A stretch of 64,000 nt of DNA, taken from positions 1,955,485-2,019,484 of the forward strand of contig JALDQW010000001.1 of NCBI GenBank assembly GCA_031316255.1. The letters run 5' to 3'. The notes under the pieces are model-generated. The model made no database searches. It was not told where the DNA came from and worked only from the letters and a program-made list of their open reading frames with translations. The first letter of the stretch is position 1. Every line of letters begins with the position of its first letter. This DNA is from Nitrosomonas sp. (lineage in GTDB: Bacteria; Pseudomonadota; Gammaproteobacteria; Burkholderiales; Nitrosomonadaceae). The translations under genes and the position numbers were made by a program. Below, piece after piece: positions 18,763-28,983 of the stretch.

Positions 18763-19593
18763 ATGAAACTCGAATCGATCAATTATAAAGCTGTTACGGC
18801 AAAGCCGGACTTTTTGGCCAGAATCATTCAAATTAGTGCGGATTCTGATCATTGCTTTCATGAAATGGACAGTCTTTTAAGGTCTGATCAGGGCGCAGTA
18901 TCGCTCATACTTCGAGTGGCAAATTCTGCAATGTACTGTCGCGGGAAACATATAAAGACGATTCCGCATGCGATTAATTTACTTGGAATAAACGTTATAC
19001 GTTCTCTTGCAATATTATCTGTTTCACGAGCCATTTTTACTCAAAGTAAAAATGAAATGATACAAAAACATGTCTGGCAGCATTCGTTACTGACAGCGCT
19101 TGCATGTCAGCAGATCTGTGTCGAATCCGGAGAAAGAAAACTCAGTGAAGAAGCGTTTGTTGCGGGTTTGTTGCACGATATCGGAAAAGTGCTGTTATTT
19201 TTCAACTATCCTGATGAATATATAAAGATTCTCGATTACGCGCTGCATAAGCCTTGTGCATGTGCCAAGGCTGAGCAGAAATTTCTGGATTTCGATCACT
19301 ACGATGTCGGAAAAAAAGCGATTTCGGAATGGAAGCTTCCCGCTCACTTCGTAAACTATGTGGCGACCAACCTGGAACGACTTCCGTCTGATCACGATAA
19401 AACGCTGCATTTTTTAGCTATTGCCAATAGCTTAATAAAGAGCTCAGGTATAGGCGGTTGCTCCTTTGAGTTACCGGAGCGTAAAGAACAATTGATGAAT
19501 CTGGGAGCCAGTGATATTCTTAGCGATTCCCTGCTGGAAGAGTCATTTATGCAGCAATTAATTCAAAATGATATTTATCTTCTATGTGTTTGA
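18763..19593 (+). CDS. HDOD-domain signalling protein
   Basis: A 276-residue protein with an HDOD domain over most of its length (RSDQGAVSLILRVANSAMY, AINLLGINVIRSLAI, FVAGLLHDIGKVLLF). HDOD proteins are related to HD phosphohydrolases but often lack the full catalytic set, and many take part in signalling. Here HDIGK is kept. It sits 35 bp before a class III adenylate cyclase on the same strand, so the two are probably co-transcribed and may act together. The actual activity is unknown. Confidence 0.85.
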   Translation: MKLESINYKAVTAKPDFLARIIQISADSDHCFHEMDSLLRSDQGAVSLILRVANSAMYCRGKHIKTIPHAINLLGINVIRSLAILSVSRAIFTQSKNEMIQKHVWQHSLLTALACQQICVESGERKLSEEAFVAGLLHDIGKVLLFFNYPDEYIKILDYALHKPCACAKAEQKFLDFDHYDVGKKAISEWKLPAHFVNYVATNLERLPSDHDKTLHFLAIANSLIKSSGIGGCSFELPERKEQLMNLGASDILSDSLLEESFMQQLIQNDIYLLCV

Positions 19594-19628
19594 TGAAAGG
19601 GTATACGCCTTGAAAATCAGAACAATGA

Positions 19629-21230
19629 ATGCCAATGGTTTCAGCTGCTAGGGCAAACCCGTCTCATACGATCGCTATAACGTCTTTAGAGCAGAATGTA
19701 TGGGATGACATGAAAGCCCATACTGTTTTATCACTTAATCGACTCAATCTGGAGCAATTGATTGAGCCCACTTATTTTCTGTTTCATCAGATGGTCGCGC
19801 ATATGGTTAACGCGATGCATTTCAACGTATTTAAACAAATTGTTCAAGTTGATTTTGGTTTTGGTGTGACTGACAGTGAAACCGAACTCAAATCGTTGTT
19901 CAATAATGAGTTGGCCGAGCATGGTGATAAAAATATCGCTAAATTTTGCGAAGATAATGATCTGTATATCTCTTTCTTGTTTGATGACAGTGACGATACC
20001 ATTGTTGCTATTCGTGCGCCAAGTTTCTGTAGAGATGCCTTGCATTTAAGTGACAAATTAATTCAAACACTGGGATACCGATTTCAGGAACAAACGAGTT
20101 CAGATGGGTCTGAATTCTACTTAGGCAGGATCGTAAAACATCAGACATATCAAAATGGCGTTGTTTTGCCAAAATTGATGAATCGGCAAGATGAGCAGAA
20201 TCACTTTCAGGAAATTTTTTCCCAACTTTCATATGGGATCGTCAGTTTTTCCAGTATAGGTACTATTCAAACAATATCACCGTCCATACTTGCACAGCTA
20301 AATCTGGAAGAAAACGATACATCGCTTGAGATCTTTGCCCGTTCTATTTCGATACACTTTTATAATGATGTGATATGGGGTATGGCGCTAGAAACACCCA
20401 ATGGTCTATTTGAAAACTATAGGGTGCGTATAAAAAAAAGTAAGAATTCCGAAGAATCAGTGCTTTTTAATGTCAGCGGTTATCGTGATGATCATTCAGC
20501 CATTCATACCTTATGGCAAAAAATATCGCTGGAAGGTGGGAATACAACCAATCTTTCTGAAGGCGATATTTTAAATGAAGCAAGAGTGCATAATATAACG
20601 CGTAACTATGTACCGCAGCTGGTTGAAAAAAAAGCCAGAGAAGTTGTACGCATGGGTGGCAATCTGCTGAACAATGAAGAATGTTATATTGCCGTGCTGT
20701 TTTGCGATATTGTGGGTTTTACGACGTTTGTCGAGCAGAATGAAGAAGAAGAATCCATCATTCATGTATTAAATTCCGTGTTGCGTAGAATTTCTCTTTC
20801 TGTAAAAAAATATGGTGGATTTATAGACAAGTTTATGGGCGATTGTATTATGGTGTTATTCCGCAGTCCGCATGATGCTGTGGTGGCAGCACTGGAAATG
20901 CAGAAACACTCTTCTGACATCAATCAGTTACGTAGTCGCGCTGAATTGGCCAAATTGCAGTTGCGAATCGGAATTCACTGGGGAAAAGTCATTATCGGCA
21001 ATGTCGGTACGCCAGAAAGACTGGACTGGACAACTATTGGCGATGTAGTCAATACCGCTTCACGTATTGAAAAAAATTGCCAGCCTGATGGCGTTCTGAT
21101 TAGCGAAAAAATGCGTGAAGCGATAGCCCTTGCCGAGGATATGAAATTTGAATGCGGCGATACGTTTTATATCAGTGTAAAGGGTAAAAAAGAAAAACTG
21201 GCTGTGTGCTATGCGTATTCGTTAGATTAG
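19629..21230 (+). CDS. class III adenylate cyclase with an unrecognised N-terminal sensor region
   Basis: A 533-residue soluble protein. The C-terminal 190 residues form a class III cyclase domain: first metal Asp in LFCDIVGFTTF, adenine-selecting Lys and second metal Asp in DKFMGDCIMVLF, then DWTTIGDVVNTASRIE with the second selector and the transition-state Asn/Arg. All key residues are present, so an active enzyme making cAMP is expected. The first 340 residues show no domain I can name with confidence. A stretch around 200-290 (YGIVSFSSIGTIQTI) could be PAS-like. It follows the HDOD gene by 35 bp. Confidence 0.88.
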   Translation: MPMVSAARANPSHTIAITSLEQNVWDDMKAHTVLSLNRLNLEQLIEPTYFLFHQMVAHMVNAMHFNVFKQIVQVDFGFGVTDSETELKSLFNNELAEHGDKNIAKFCEDNDLYISFLFDDSDDTIVAIRAPSFCRDALHLSDKLIQTLGYRFQEQTSSDGSEFYLGRIVKHQTYQNGVVLPKLMNRQDEQNHFQEIFSQLSYGIVSFSSIGTIQTISPSILAQLNLEENDTSLEIFARSISIHFYNDVIWGMALETPNGLFENYRVRIKKSKNSEESVLFNVSGYRDDHSAIHTLWQKISLEGGNTTNLSEGDILNEARVHNITRNYVPQLVEKKAREVVRMGGNLLNNEECYIAVLFCDIVGFTTFVEQNEEEESIIHVLNSVLRRISLSVKKYGGFIDKFMGDCIMVLFRSPHDAVVAALEMQKHSSDINQLRSRAELAKLQLRIGIHWGKVIIGNVGTPERLDWTTIGDVVNTASRIEKNCQPDGVLISEKMREAIALAEDMKFECGDTFYISVKGKKEKLAVCYAYSLD

Positions 21231-21242
21231 TTTTGAGCGGAT

Positions 21243-21545
21243 TTAATCTTCATCTTTTAATTCGGGGTCCCAACCTTTTTCTTTGGCGAGTGTTATTGCC
21301 TGATCATAAATTTGTGCATGCTTCTTCTGCAATTCCTCAGGCAAGCGGCTTGGCAGGTGCGCATAGGGTTCCCAGGCTGCATAGACCTTTTCGTAAAGAT
21401 TCTGCATCTGCGCATGGTCCCAGCCCGCACAAGTTTCTGATTCGGGTAGAATGCCAAAAATCCAAGCATCCCGCACAATTCGTCCAAGGTGTGTCAAACC
21501 GTTATTTTTGTCCTCATCGATTCCATCATATTTTAAATCTGTCAT
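21243..21545 (-). CDS. conserved-looking hypothetical protein
   Basis: A 100-residue acidic soluble protein, not recognised. It has no signal peptide or membrane segment and is Trp-rich for its size (AWIFGILPE, CAGWDH, AAWEPY, KGWDPEL). It is convergent with the cyclase gene, the stops being 12 bp apart. Its length, codon use and isolated position support a real gene. Confidence 0.65.
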   Translation of the reverse strand: MTDLKYDGIDEDKNNGLTHLGRIVRDAWIFGILPESETCAGWDHAQMQNLYEKVYAAWEPYAHLPSRLPEELQKKHAQIYDQAITLAKEKGWDPELKDED

Positions 21546-21735
21546 TTAAATTCTCTTAGCAAAGTATCTTTGTCGAACCAAAACTGTATTTTAGCGTATC
21601 AACTCTGGTTGAGGTAGGTAAAATAATAATCGAGACGGGTTTCTTTACGACAGTGCCGCAATAGCGAGCATTGCTGATTTACTTTGCTGGATGAGCGATT
21701 GCTGTGGGTTAGAGTGCTAATATAAAAGGGAAAAC

Positions 21736-23028
21736 ATGACTAGAATCCTCCACACTTCCGATTGGCATATTGGACGCACGTTATATGGGCGTAAACGGTT
21801 TGACGAATTTGAAGCATTTCTCAATTGGCTGGTGAGAACGATTCAGCAGGAGCGCGTGGATGTATTGTTGGTTGCGGGTGATGTGTTTGACACCGCAACG
21901 CCAAGCAACACAGCACAAGCGCTTTATTACCGTTTTTTGAGCCGCGTATCTGTCACCTGTTGTCGTCATGTTGTGATCATTGCGGGTAATCATGATTCGC
22001 CTTCATTCCTTATGGCGCCCAAGGAACTTCTTAAAGCCCTGGATGTGCATGTTATAGGCAGCATATCTGAGAATATAGCGGATGAAGTACTTGTTCTCAG
22101 TGATAATGATAATGTGCCGGAATTGATTGTCTGTGCTGTTCCCTATTTGCGTGATCGTGATATTCGCGTGGTTGAATCCGGTGAAAGCACTGAAGATAAG
22201 GAGCGCCAACTGATTGAAGGCATACGAAATCATTATTGTGAAGTTGTAGTTATTGCTAAAGAAAAGCGTGATGAATGCCTGAAGCACCTAAAAAAATCTA
22301 TGCCGGTTGCGAGCAAAATGATACCCATTGTTGCGATGGGGCATTTATTTACCGCTGGCGGAAAAACGATCGAAGGTGATGGTGTGCGGGAGTTGTATGT
22401 CGGTTCGCTGGCGCATGTTTCGGCGGGAATTTTTCCAAACGGGCTGGATTACCTGGCGCTTGGGCATTTGCATGTGCCACAACAGGTAGCAGGCTCTGAT
22501 ACGATGCGTTACAGTGGTTCACCGCTTCCCATGAGCTTCGGTGAAGCGAAACAACAAAAGAGCGTGGTCATCGTTGATTTGAACTCATGTGCAATGCGGT
22601 CGAGTGCAGATATCTGTCAACCCAAAATCAAATTGATTCCGCTTCCCGTGTTTCAAAAGCTCGAACGCATCAAAGGTAATCTGCAAACAATGTTGGCAGA
22701 AATAGCTGCACTGGCATCTGCTGATAGTCAAGCATGGCTTGAGGTCATTTATGAAGGCAATGAAATTACCGGGGATCTGCGTACATGTCTCGATGAGGCC
22801 GTGGCAGGGTCACAGTTGGAGATTCTGCGTGTAAAGAATAGTCGCGTGATCGACAGGGTGCTCGGTCAAATAGAAGCTGAGGAGGCGCTTGATGATCTGG
22901 ATGTTAATGACGTATTTGACCGTTGTCTTGACATGCACAATGTGCCTGATGAACAGCGACGGGATTTGATTCAGGCATACCAGGAAGTGGTGAAATCGCT
23001 TTACGAAGACGATGCGCACATGGAATAA
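21736..23028 (+). CDS. sbcD: exonuclease SbcCD, subunit D
   Basis: A 430-residue Mre11-type nuclease with the full phosphoesterase motif series: SDWHIGR (about residue 7), AGDVFDTATPS, GNHDSP, GHLFTAGG and ALGHLHVPQ. With SbcC it degrades hairpins and protein-blocked DNA ends. AAGGGAAA precedes the ATG. sbcC starts 11 bp after the stop. Confidence 0.96.
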   Translation: MTRILHTSDWHIGRTLYGRKRFDEFEAFLNWLVRTIQQERVDVLLVAGDVFDTATPSNTAQALYYRFLSRVSVTCCRHVVIIAGNHDSPSFLMAPKELLKALDVHVIGSISENIADEVLVLSDNDNVPELIVCAVPYLRDRDIRVVESGESTEDKERQLIEGIRNHYCEVVVIAKEKRDECLKHLKKSMPVASKMIPIVAMGHLFTAGGKTIEGDGVRELYVGSLAHVSAGIFPNGLDYLALGHLHVPQQVAGSDTMRYSGSPLPMSFGEAKQQKSVVIVDLNSCAMRSSADICQPKIKLIPLPVFQKLERIKGNLQTMLAEIAALASADSQAWLEVIYEGNEITGDLRTCLDEAVAGSQLEILRVKNSRVIDRVLGQIEAEEALDDLDVNDVFDRCLDMHNVPDEQRRDLIQAYQEVVKSLYEDDAHME

Positions 23029-23039
23029 AAAGGCTGCCG

Positions 23040-26000
23040 GTGCGAATTCTTCAAATACGTTTCAAAAATCTGAATTCGCTGAATGGCGAATGGGAAATTG
23101 ATTTTAACCATCATGCATTTGTATCGGACGGAATTTTTGCCATTACCGGGGCGACCGGTGCAGGTAAAACAACGATATTGGATGCCATTTGTCTGGCGTT
23201 GCATGGCCGGACTCCCCGTCTATCAAGGATTAACAAAAGTAGCAACGAAATCATGTCGCGCCAGACGGGTGAATGTTTTGCCGAAGTTGTTTTTGAAACA
23301 CAGATGGGGCGTTATCGTTGTCACTGGAGTCAGCGCCGAGCCCGCAAAAAGTCAGGGGGTGAACTGCAAGCGCCCCGGCATGAAATCGCTGATGCTGATT
23401 CAGGGAAGGTGCTGGAGACAAAAACTCTTGAGGTCGCAAAGCAGGTTGAGTCGCTCACCGGGATGGATTTTGACCGTTTTACCCGTTCAATATTGCTTGC
23501 ACAGGGCGGCTTTTCCGCATTCCTGCAGGCTGACTCTGATGATCGGGCGCCGATACTCGAACAGATTACCGGTACCGAAATCTACAGCCAGATATCGGCG
23601 AAAGTCCATGAGCGGCAGCGTTCAGAGCATGAAAAATTAAATTTGCTGAAGGCGGAGATTGTCGGTATCAAGTTTCTATCCAGCGAACAGGAAGAAGCAG
23701 TATATCGTGAACTGGACGAGAAGCAAAAACAAGAGACTGAAATTGCCACAAAATTGCAGGAAACAGATAAAGCGCTTGCCTGGTTAAAACAGATTCATGA
23801 ATTGCAGACAGAAATCAATACACTGTCTGAAATGCATGAAAAACTCATTGCCGAGCGCGCTGCTTTTGATCCGGAACGAGCACGATTAATCCGTGCCCAG
23901 AAAGCCGCCGAAATCGATGGCCGTTACGCCACTTTGGTCGCCGTCAGGAACCAGCAGACTGAAGATCAGCTGTCGCTTCACAATGCAGAGTCAAGGCTGC
24001 TTCAAACTGCATCGTCCGTCCAACAGGCAGAGACCGCGTTAAAAAATGCTGAGCAGCGAATTGTCGAAGCAAAGGATGTGCAAAAAAAAGCAATGCCGTT
24101 AATCCAGAAAATACGCGCACTCGATGATCGATTGATGGATAAAAAAAGAACCCTAGAGAATGAAACAGCGCATTGCAATAAAACAGCCGAGCAGATTGCG
24201 GGGGATAAAAGGCTTCAGCGACAACATAGACAGAGACTGGAGGCAATGCGGAAAGATTTACAGCAAAATCAGGATTATTTACAGGGCCATGCTCAGGATG
24301 GAATGCTTGTCAGCGAATTGACCGGAATTGAGGAAAGAATTAACGGCTTGATATCGGTTCAGCAGGATATTGTACGGAAAAAAGAATCCCGGACAAAAGC
24401 AATGGAGCAGTTGGCGTCAGCCAAAAATGTGCTCGCCAGCCGGGCTGGGTTACTTGCCGTTCACAAACAGGAAATTCAGGCGATTCAAAAACAGATCAGC
24501 CGTCAACAGAAAGATTTAGAGATTATGCTGAATAACCGGTTATTGCGTGAGTACCGTGCGGAGAAGGATACTTTGCTGCGAGAAATGGCGTTGTTGAACA
24601 AAATTGCTGATCTTGAATCCGAAAGAGCGCGGCTGGAAGTCGGTAAACCTTGCCCGCTTTGTGGATCTACGGAACATCCCTTCGCAGCAGGCCATGTTCC
24701 ACTGATGAATGAGGCCGAGAAGAAAATTACGCTGTTGACGGAGCGCATCGAAAAAGCAGAACATTTGGAAACCGAAATCCAGGCTTTGGAGAAGGTGGAG
24801 AAGCAAAAATTGAAGGACATGACGCTATCCGAAAAACTGGTGGCAGAAGCTACTAATGAACACAGCAATAGCGAGAAAAATCTGCGAGATATTGAGGCGG
24901 TGCACGAAATAAGCAACGCAGATTTTGTTCGCCTGAAACAGTCTTTGCTGGTTCGATTGAAACCTTATGATGTACGGGAAATACCCGATACTGAAACGGC
25001 GGCAATTTTGCAGCTGCTAATAAAACGTATGAACGATTGGCGGGGCATGCAGGAAAAAAAGGAGGAAGCGGAAAAACGAATCGCTGAACTCAGCCATGAA
25101 TTGGAAAAATTGGGTGCGGTTCTGGATACCCGGGAAAAAACATTTCTGGAGAAGCAAACTGTCTTGAATACGCATAAAAAAGATTTCGAGAAGCAGAGTC
25201 TTGAACGTGAGTATTTGTTTGGAGCGAAGAATCCAGATGCAGAAGAGGCCCGACTGGGAAAGGCGGTTTATGAAGCGGAGGGTATAGAAAAAGCTGCCCG
25301 CAACGAATGGGATAACGCCAGACAGTTGCATCATGCAATCACAGTGAATATTTCTACACTCAAAACAAGAATCGCTAAGAGAATTAATGAACTTCAAACA
25401 CTGGAAGCATCGTTTCTGGAAGCATTGCATGCAGCCGGATTTGCCGATGAACAGCAATTCGCTGACAGTCGTATGACATTGCAGGAACTGGAAGAACTGA
25501 GATCCAGCGCAAAAATTCTTGATGATCGTTTTACAGCAATACAGACACGTATGAAGGACAGGGAAAACCGGTTGTCCGCTGAGACGAACAAAAAAATGAC
25601 GGAATCCAAGCGTCAAACCCTGGAACTTGAAAGCAAGGCACTGGAAGACATGCTAACACATCGCCGTGGTGAGATCGCTCGACTGAGTTATCAACTGACG
25701 GAGAATAAAAAAGCCTTGGAGAAAATCGGTAAAAAACAGGATTCGATTGAAGCACAAGGGAAAGAATGCAGTCGATGGGAACAGCTGCACAGCTTGATTG
25801 GTTCTGCCGACGGCAAGAAATTCCGTAATTTTGCACAAGGCCTGACATTTGAACTGATGATTGGCCATGCGAACCGGCAATTGCGGAAGCTGACTGATCG
25901 TTATTTGCTGATGCGAGATCATGAGCGGCCACTGGAACTGAATGTCGTTGATGATTATCAGGCGGGAGAGATTCGCTCTACCAAGAACCTGTCGGGTGGG

Positions 26001-26297
26001 GAGAGTTTTATCGTCAGTTTGGCGCTGGCGTTGGGTTTGTCGCATATGGCGAGTAAAAATGTACGTGTTGACTCCTTGTTTCTGGATGAGGGTTTTGGCA
26101 CGCTTGACGAGGAAGCGCTTGAAACAGCGCTTGCGACGCTCGCCGGTCTGCATCAGGAAGGCAAACTGATCGGCATTATTTCGCATGTGCCCGCGCTGAA
26201 AGAACGGATTAGTGTACAGATACAGGTTATTCCCCAGGCAGGCGGAAAAGGCCGAATATCAGGCCCCGGTTGCAGAGAAATAGAATTTTCCGGATGA
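23040..26297 (+). CDS. sbcC: exonuclease SbcCD, subunit C (SMC-like ATPase)
   Basis: A 1085-residue Rad50-type ATPase starting at GTG. Walker A (GATGAGKTTILD) is near residue 37. Long coiled coils flank a central zinc hook (PCPLCG, about residue 538). The C-terminal signature LSGGESF and Walker B (SLFLDEGFGTLDE) complete the ABC-type head. It holds DNA ends together and gates SbcD. gluQ follows after 6 bp, so the three genes are one transcript. Confidence 0.96.
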   Translation: MRILQIRFKNLNSLNGEWEIDFNHHAFVSDGIFAITGATGAGKTTILDAICLALHGRTPRLSRINKSSNEIMSRQTGECFAEVVFETQMGRYRCHWSQRRARKKSGGELQAPRHEIADADSGKVLETKTLEVAKQVESLTGMDFDRFTRSILLAQGGFSAFLQADSDDRAPILEQITGTEIYSQISAKVHERQRSEHEKLNLLKAEIVGIKFLSSEQEEAVYRELDEKQKQETEIATKLQETDKALAWLKQIHELQTEINTLSEMHEKLIAERAAFDPERARLIRAQKAAEIDGRYATLVAVRNQQTEDQLSLHNAESRLLQTASSVQQAETALKNAEQRIVEAKDVQKKAMPLIQKIRALDDRLMDKKRTLENETAHCNKTAEQIAGDKRLQRQHRQRLEAMRKDLQQNQDYLQGHAQDGMLVSELTGIEERINGLISVQQDIVRKKESRTKAMEQLASAKNVLASRAGLLAVHKQEIQAIQKQISRQQKDLEIMLNNRLLREYRAEKDTLLREMALLNKIADLESERARLEVGKPCPLCGSTEHPFAAGHVPLMNEAEKKITLLTERIEKAEHLETEIQALEKVEKQKLKDMTLSEKLVAEATNEHSNSEKNLRDIEAVHEISNADFVRLKQSLLVRLKPYDVREIPDTETAAILQLLIKRMNDWRGMQEKKEEAEKRIAELSHELEKLGAVLDTREKTFLEKQTVLNTHKKDFEKQSLEREYLFGAKNPDAEEARLGKAVYEAEGIEKAARNEWDNARQLHHAITVNISTLKTRIAKRINELQTLEASFLEALHAAGFADEQQFADSRMTLQELEELRSSAKILDDRFTAIQTRMKDRENRLSAETNKKMTESKRQTLELESKALEDMLTHRRGEIARLSYQLTENKKALEKIGKKQDSIEAQGKECSRWEQLHSLIGSADGKKFRNFAQGLTFELMIGHANRQLRKLTDRYLLMRDHERPLELNVVDDYQAGEIRSTKNLSGGESFIVSLALALGLSHMASKNVRVDSLFLDEGFGTLDEEALETALATLAGLHQEGKLIGIISHVPALKERISVQIQVIPQAGGKGRISGPGCREIEFSG

Positions 26298-26303
26298 TGC
26301 AAA

Positions 26304-27251
26304 ATGATTCCAATGGTTGATACGTCATCCAAACACAATCATTACCGCGGACGCTTTGCGCCATCGCCCACGGGACCGTTACATTTCGGTTCACTGGTGA
26401 CTGCCGTCGGCAGTTATCTGGATGCCAGGTCGCATCATGGTGAATGGCTGGTCAGGATAGAAGATCTTGATCCGCCGCGAGAAGTGCCTGGGGCGGCGCG
26501 TGATATCCTGGTATTGCTGGAAAAACTGGGAATGGCATGGGATGGCGAAGTGATATACCAGAGCCGCCGTCATGATTTATATCGCGCTGCGTTGTCTGAA
26601 CTGGAGAAACAGCAATTGACATATGCATGTACCTGTTCGCGCAAGGAAATTGCTGATTCCAGTATGGTCGGTATCAGCGGTCCCATTTATCCGGGTACGT
26701 GCAGAGAAAGCGCTAAGGGTTCTCTGCCACCAGATAAGGATACAAAGAGAAGTGCGCTACGTATCAGGACAGATCAACGGGCGGTTGCATTCAATGACCG
26801 TTTGCAGGGATTTTTGTCCCATCATATTGCAAGTGACATCGGGGATTTTATTCTGAACCGTTCAGATGGTGTATTTGCGTATCAACTGGCGGTAGTGGTT
26901 GATGATGCACAGCAAAATATCACACATGTGGTGCGTGGTGCGGATTTGTTCGATTCAACGCCGCGGCAGATGTATTTGCAGCAGCTGTTAGGTTATCCGA
27001 CTCCGGTTTATTTGCACTTGCCGATTGTCACCAATGAAAAAGGCGAGAAACTCAGTAAACAAACCTTTGCTGCACCTGTCGCGCAAATCAATGTATTATC
27101 CCAACTGGTGGCCGCATTAGACTTTCTTGGCCAGGCTCCGCCGAAAGGATTGCAGGACTGTAATCTCGAAGCATTCTGGCAATGGGCCATTCAGCATTGG
27201 AATCCTGATAGTATTCCATTATCCGGTGTATCAACAGGTTTCATGACATAA
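26304..27251 (+). CDS. gluQ: glutamyl-Q tRNA(Asp) synthetase
   Basis: A 315-residue shortened glutamyl-tRNA synthetase. RGRFAPSPTGPLHFGSL carries the HIGH-like motif near residue 12, zinc ligands lie in the CTCS...CR segment (about residues 110-135), and a KLSKQ motif is near 250. There is no anticodon-binding domain, which separates it from GltX. It attaches glutamate to queuosine in the tRNA(Asp) anticodon. It follows sbcC by 6 bp and precedes the flavoprotein by 9 bp. Confidence 0.93.
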   Translation: MIPMVDTSSKHNHYRGRFAPSPTGPLHFGSLVTAVGSYLDARSHHGEWLVRIEDLDPPREVPGAARDILVLLEKLGMAWDGEVIYQSRRHDLYRAALSELEKQQLTYACTCSRKEIADSSMVGISGPIYPGTCRESAKGSLPPDKDTKRSALRIRTDQRAVAFNDRLQGFLSHHIASDIGDFILNRSDGVFAYQLAVVVDDAQQNITHVVRGADLFDSTPRQMYLQQLLGYPTPVYLHLPIVTNEKGEKLSKQTFAAPVAQINVLSQLVAALDFLGQAPPKGLQDCNLEAFWQWAIQHWNPDSIPLSGVSTGFMT

Positions 27252-27260
27252 GGAGATTTT

Positions 27261-28418
27261 GTGGCGTTTTTGCCATTTTATATACCCAGGCAGAGAAGGA
27301 TTAAAGTGGTGATAGTCGGCGGCGGCTATGCCGGCATGGCTGCGTTGACGACGTTAAAGCAGTATTCGTCCGATATTGATATCACGCTCATTGATCCTGA
27401 CGACAAACATCTTAAAGTTACGCATTTGCACGAGACATTTCGTTATCCGTTGTCAGATTTGCTGCTACCCTTTAATGTGCTGGAAACGCGTTTTAATTGC
27501 CGGCATATTCAGTCAGTTCTGGCTGTTACGGATGAATTACTGCAGCAGTGTCAGGAGAATCGGTATCTTGCGGTCGGTGATGAGATTATTGAATTTGACT
27601 ATCTGGTTATAACCACGGGTGCGGACAAGCAGCAGTCCGAAGAAACGGAAAATGTGATCACGTTGCAACATTTCATCCAGACCGCCGGTTCAGAATTACT
27701 ACTTGAGCGTTTGAGTAGGCTTGAACAGGATGAATTGTTCATTTCAGTAGTGGGCGCAGGTGCGACGGGTATTCAGTTTTTGTTTGAAATCAGACAATTC
27801 CTGAGTAGAAAAAGAATTGTTGCCAAATTGCGTTTGATATATTCCGGTGATCGGGTACTTGCGCAGTTTCCGCAAGGATTTGATACTTATGTGCAATCCT
27901 GTTTGCGGGATTTGAAAATTGAATGTGTTGCCAATACTCGTTACCGTCGGCAGACTGACCATCAAATTCAGCTCGAAAACCAGCAGACGGGCGAAGTTTA
28001 TGAACTGCCATCGCAATTGACCTGTCTATTTCTTGGTAAAAGGCAGGAAAACTTGCTGTCAGCAAATCTTTTTGGACAAGTTGTGGTCGATCAAAAAACG
28101 TTGCAGAATATCTTCGCTGCGGGCGATTGCACCGTTTTCAGTTCTTTGGGTTCAAATGTTCAATCCGCCCAATCCGCTGTGCGTAAAGGTAAACTGATTG
28201 CTAGAAATATTTTGCGCCATTCAGGATTTTTAAAGGTACTTGAGCCCTATCTGCATCATGATATCGGTTACGTGGTCAATCTCGGTCCTTCGGATGCTGT
28301 CGGCTGGCTGGTTTCCGAAGGAAATATCGTAACCGGTATTCCCGCACTTGCAATTAAGGAATTGGTAGAGGCTCAATATGATTTACTATTGAAAGGGATT
28401 GATACTTATGTGGTTTAA
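27261..28418 (+). CDS. FAD-dependent pyridine nucleotide-disulfide oxidoreductase family (NDH-2/AIFM2-like)
   Basis: A 385-residue flavoprotein starting at GTG with AAGGAG 6 bases upstream. The N-terminal FAD fold is VVIVGGGYAGMAAL, the second dinucleotide fold is VVGAGATGIQF (about residue 160), and IFAAGDCTVF closes the FAD site near residue 280. The layout suits a type II NADH dehydrogenase or FSP1-like quinone reductase. No redox-active CxxC is apparent. The substrate is uncertain. An SRPBCC gene follows after 23 bp and a LOV gene after that, suggesting a shared role. Confidence 0.85.
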   Translation: MAFLPFYIPRQRRIKVVIVGGGYAGMAALTTLKQYSSDIDITLIDPDDKHLKVTHLHETFRYPLSDLLLPFNVLETRFNCRHIQSVLAVTDELLQQCQENRYLAVGDEIIEFDYLVITTGADKQQSEETENVITLQHFIQTAGSELLLERLSRLEQDELFISVVGAGATGIQFLFEIRQFLSRKRIVAKLRLIYSGDRVLAQFPQGFDTYVQSCLRDLKIECVANTRYRRQTDHQIQLENQQTGEVYELPSQLTCLFLGKRQENLLSANLFGQVVVDQKTLQNIFAAGDCTVFSSLGSNVQSAQSAVRKGKLIARNILRHSGFLKVLEPYLHHDIGYVVNLGPSDAVGWLVSEGNIVTGIPALAIKELVEAQYDLLLKGIDTYVV

Positions 28419-28441
28419 GAATAAGACGCAGGAGACTATTT

Positions 28442-28921
28442 ATGTTTGGTTTATTAAAACAAACCCCTGTTGTTGGTAAAGCCAACGCATTGATTCATAA
28501 TCCATCTGACAAACTGTTTAATTTTATCGGCATCGATCTGCTTGAAAATTACCCACGTTGGTCGCCGGAAGTAAAAGAACTAGAAAAATTGACAGATGGT
28601 CCAGTCAGCATTGGAACGCTGTGCCGCCAGGTGCGTGTTGATCAGGGAAACCGTTCGGAATCAACATTCAAGGTTACGGTGTTTGACGCGGGTTCGCGGA
28701 TCTGTTTCGAAGGTGTTTCAAATCCGTACCGCTGTGACTATATGATAGAAACGGTGAATGAACAGACCAGTCGAGTGACTTTCGTGTTTGAGTTGCTTGA
28801 TCTGGAGTTGCACATGAAACCTTTTGAGAAGCTCATCCGCATTGCTGTTCAAGATGGCACTGAAAGAACAGTGCATAATATTAAAAAAATAATTGAAGCT
28901 GAAAATGCAGAAACCGCTTAA
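28442..28921 (+). CDS. SRPBCC-family (START-like) protein
   Basis: A 159-residue protein with the helix-grip pattern of SRPBCC proteins: NPSDKLFNFIGIDLLENYP, the W in PRWSPEVKELE, alternating beta strands (FKVTVFDAGSRICFEGVS) and a long C-terminal helix. These proteins bind hydrophobic ligands, lipids or quinones in a deep pocket, and the ligand here is unknown. AGGAG stands before the ATG. It lies between a flavoprotein and a LOV photoreceptor (23 and 62 bp). Confidence 0.8.
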   Translation: MFGLLKQTPVVGKANALIHNPSDKLFNFIGIDLLENYPRWSPEVKELEKLTDGPVSIGTLCRQVRVDQGNRSESTFKVTVFDAGSRICFEGVSNPYRCDYMIETVNEQTSRVTFVFELLDLELHMKPFEKLIRIAVQDGTERTVHNIKKIIEAENAETA

Positions 28922-28983
28922 TAGAATTGCGAGCGCTAAATTGGTTTTGCAGTCCGGCTTGACTATTAACTTGGAGAAATATT

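Noticed and set aside
23944-26338. Long minus-strand frames across sbcC and gluQ (up to 199 codons)
   Set aside because: They are shadows of the coiled-coil coding sequence of sbcC, lacking ribosome sites and any recognisable domain.
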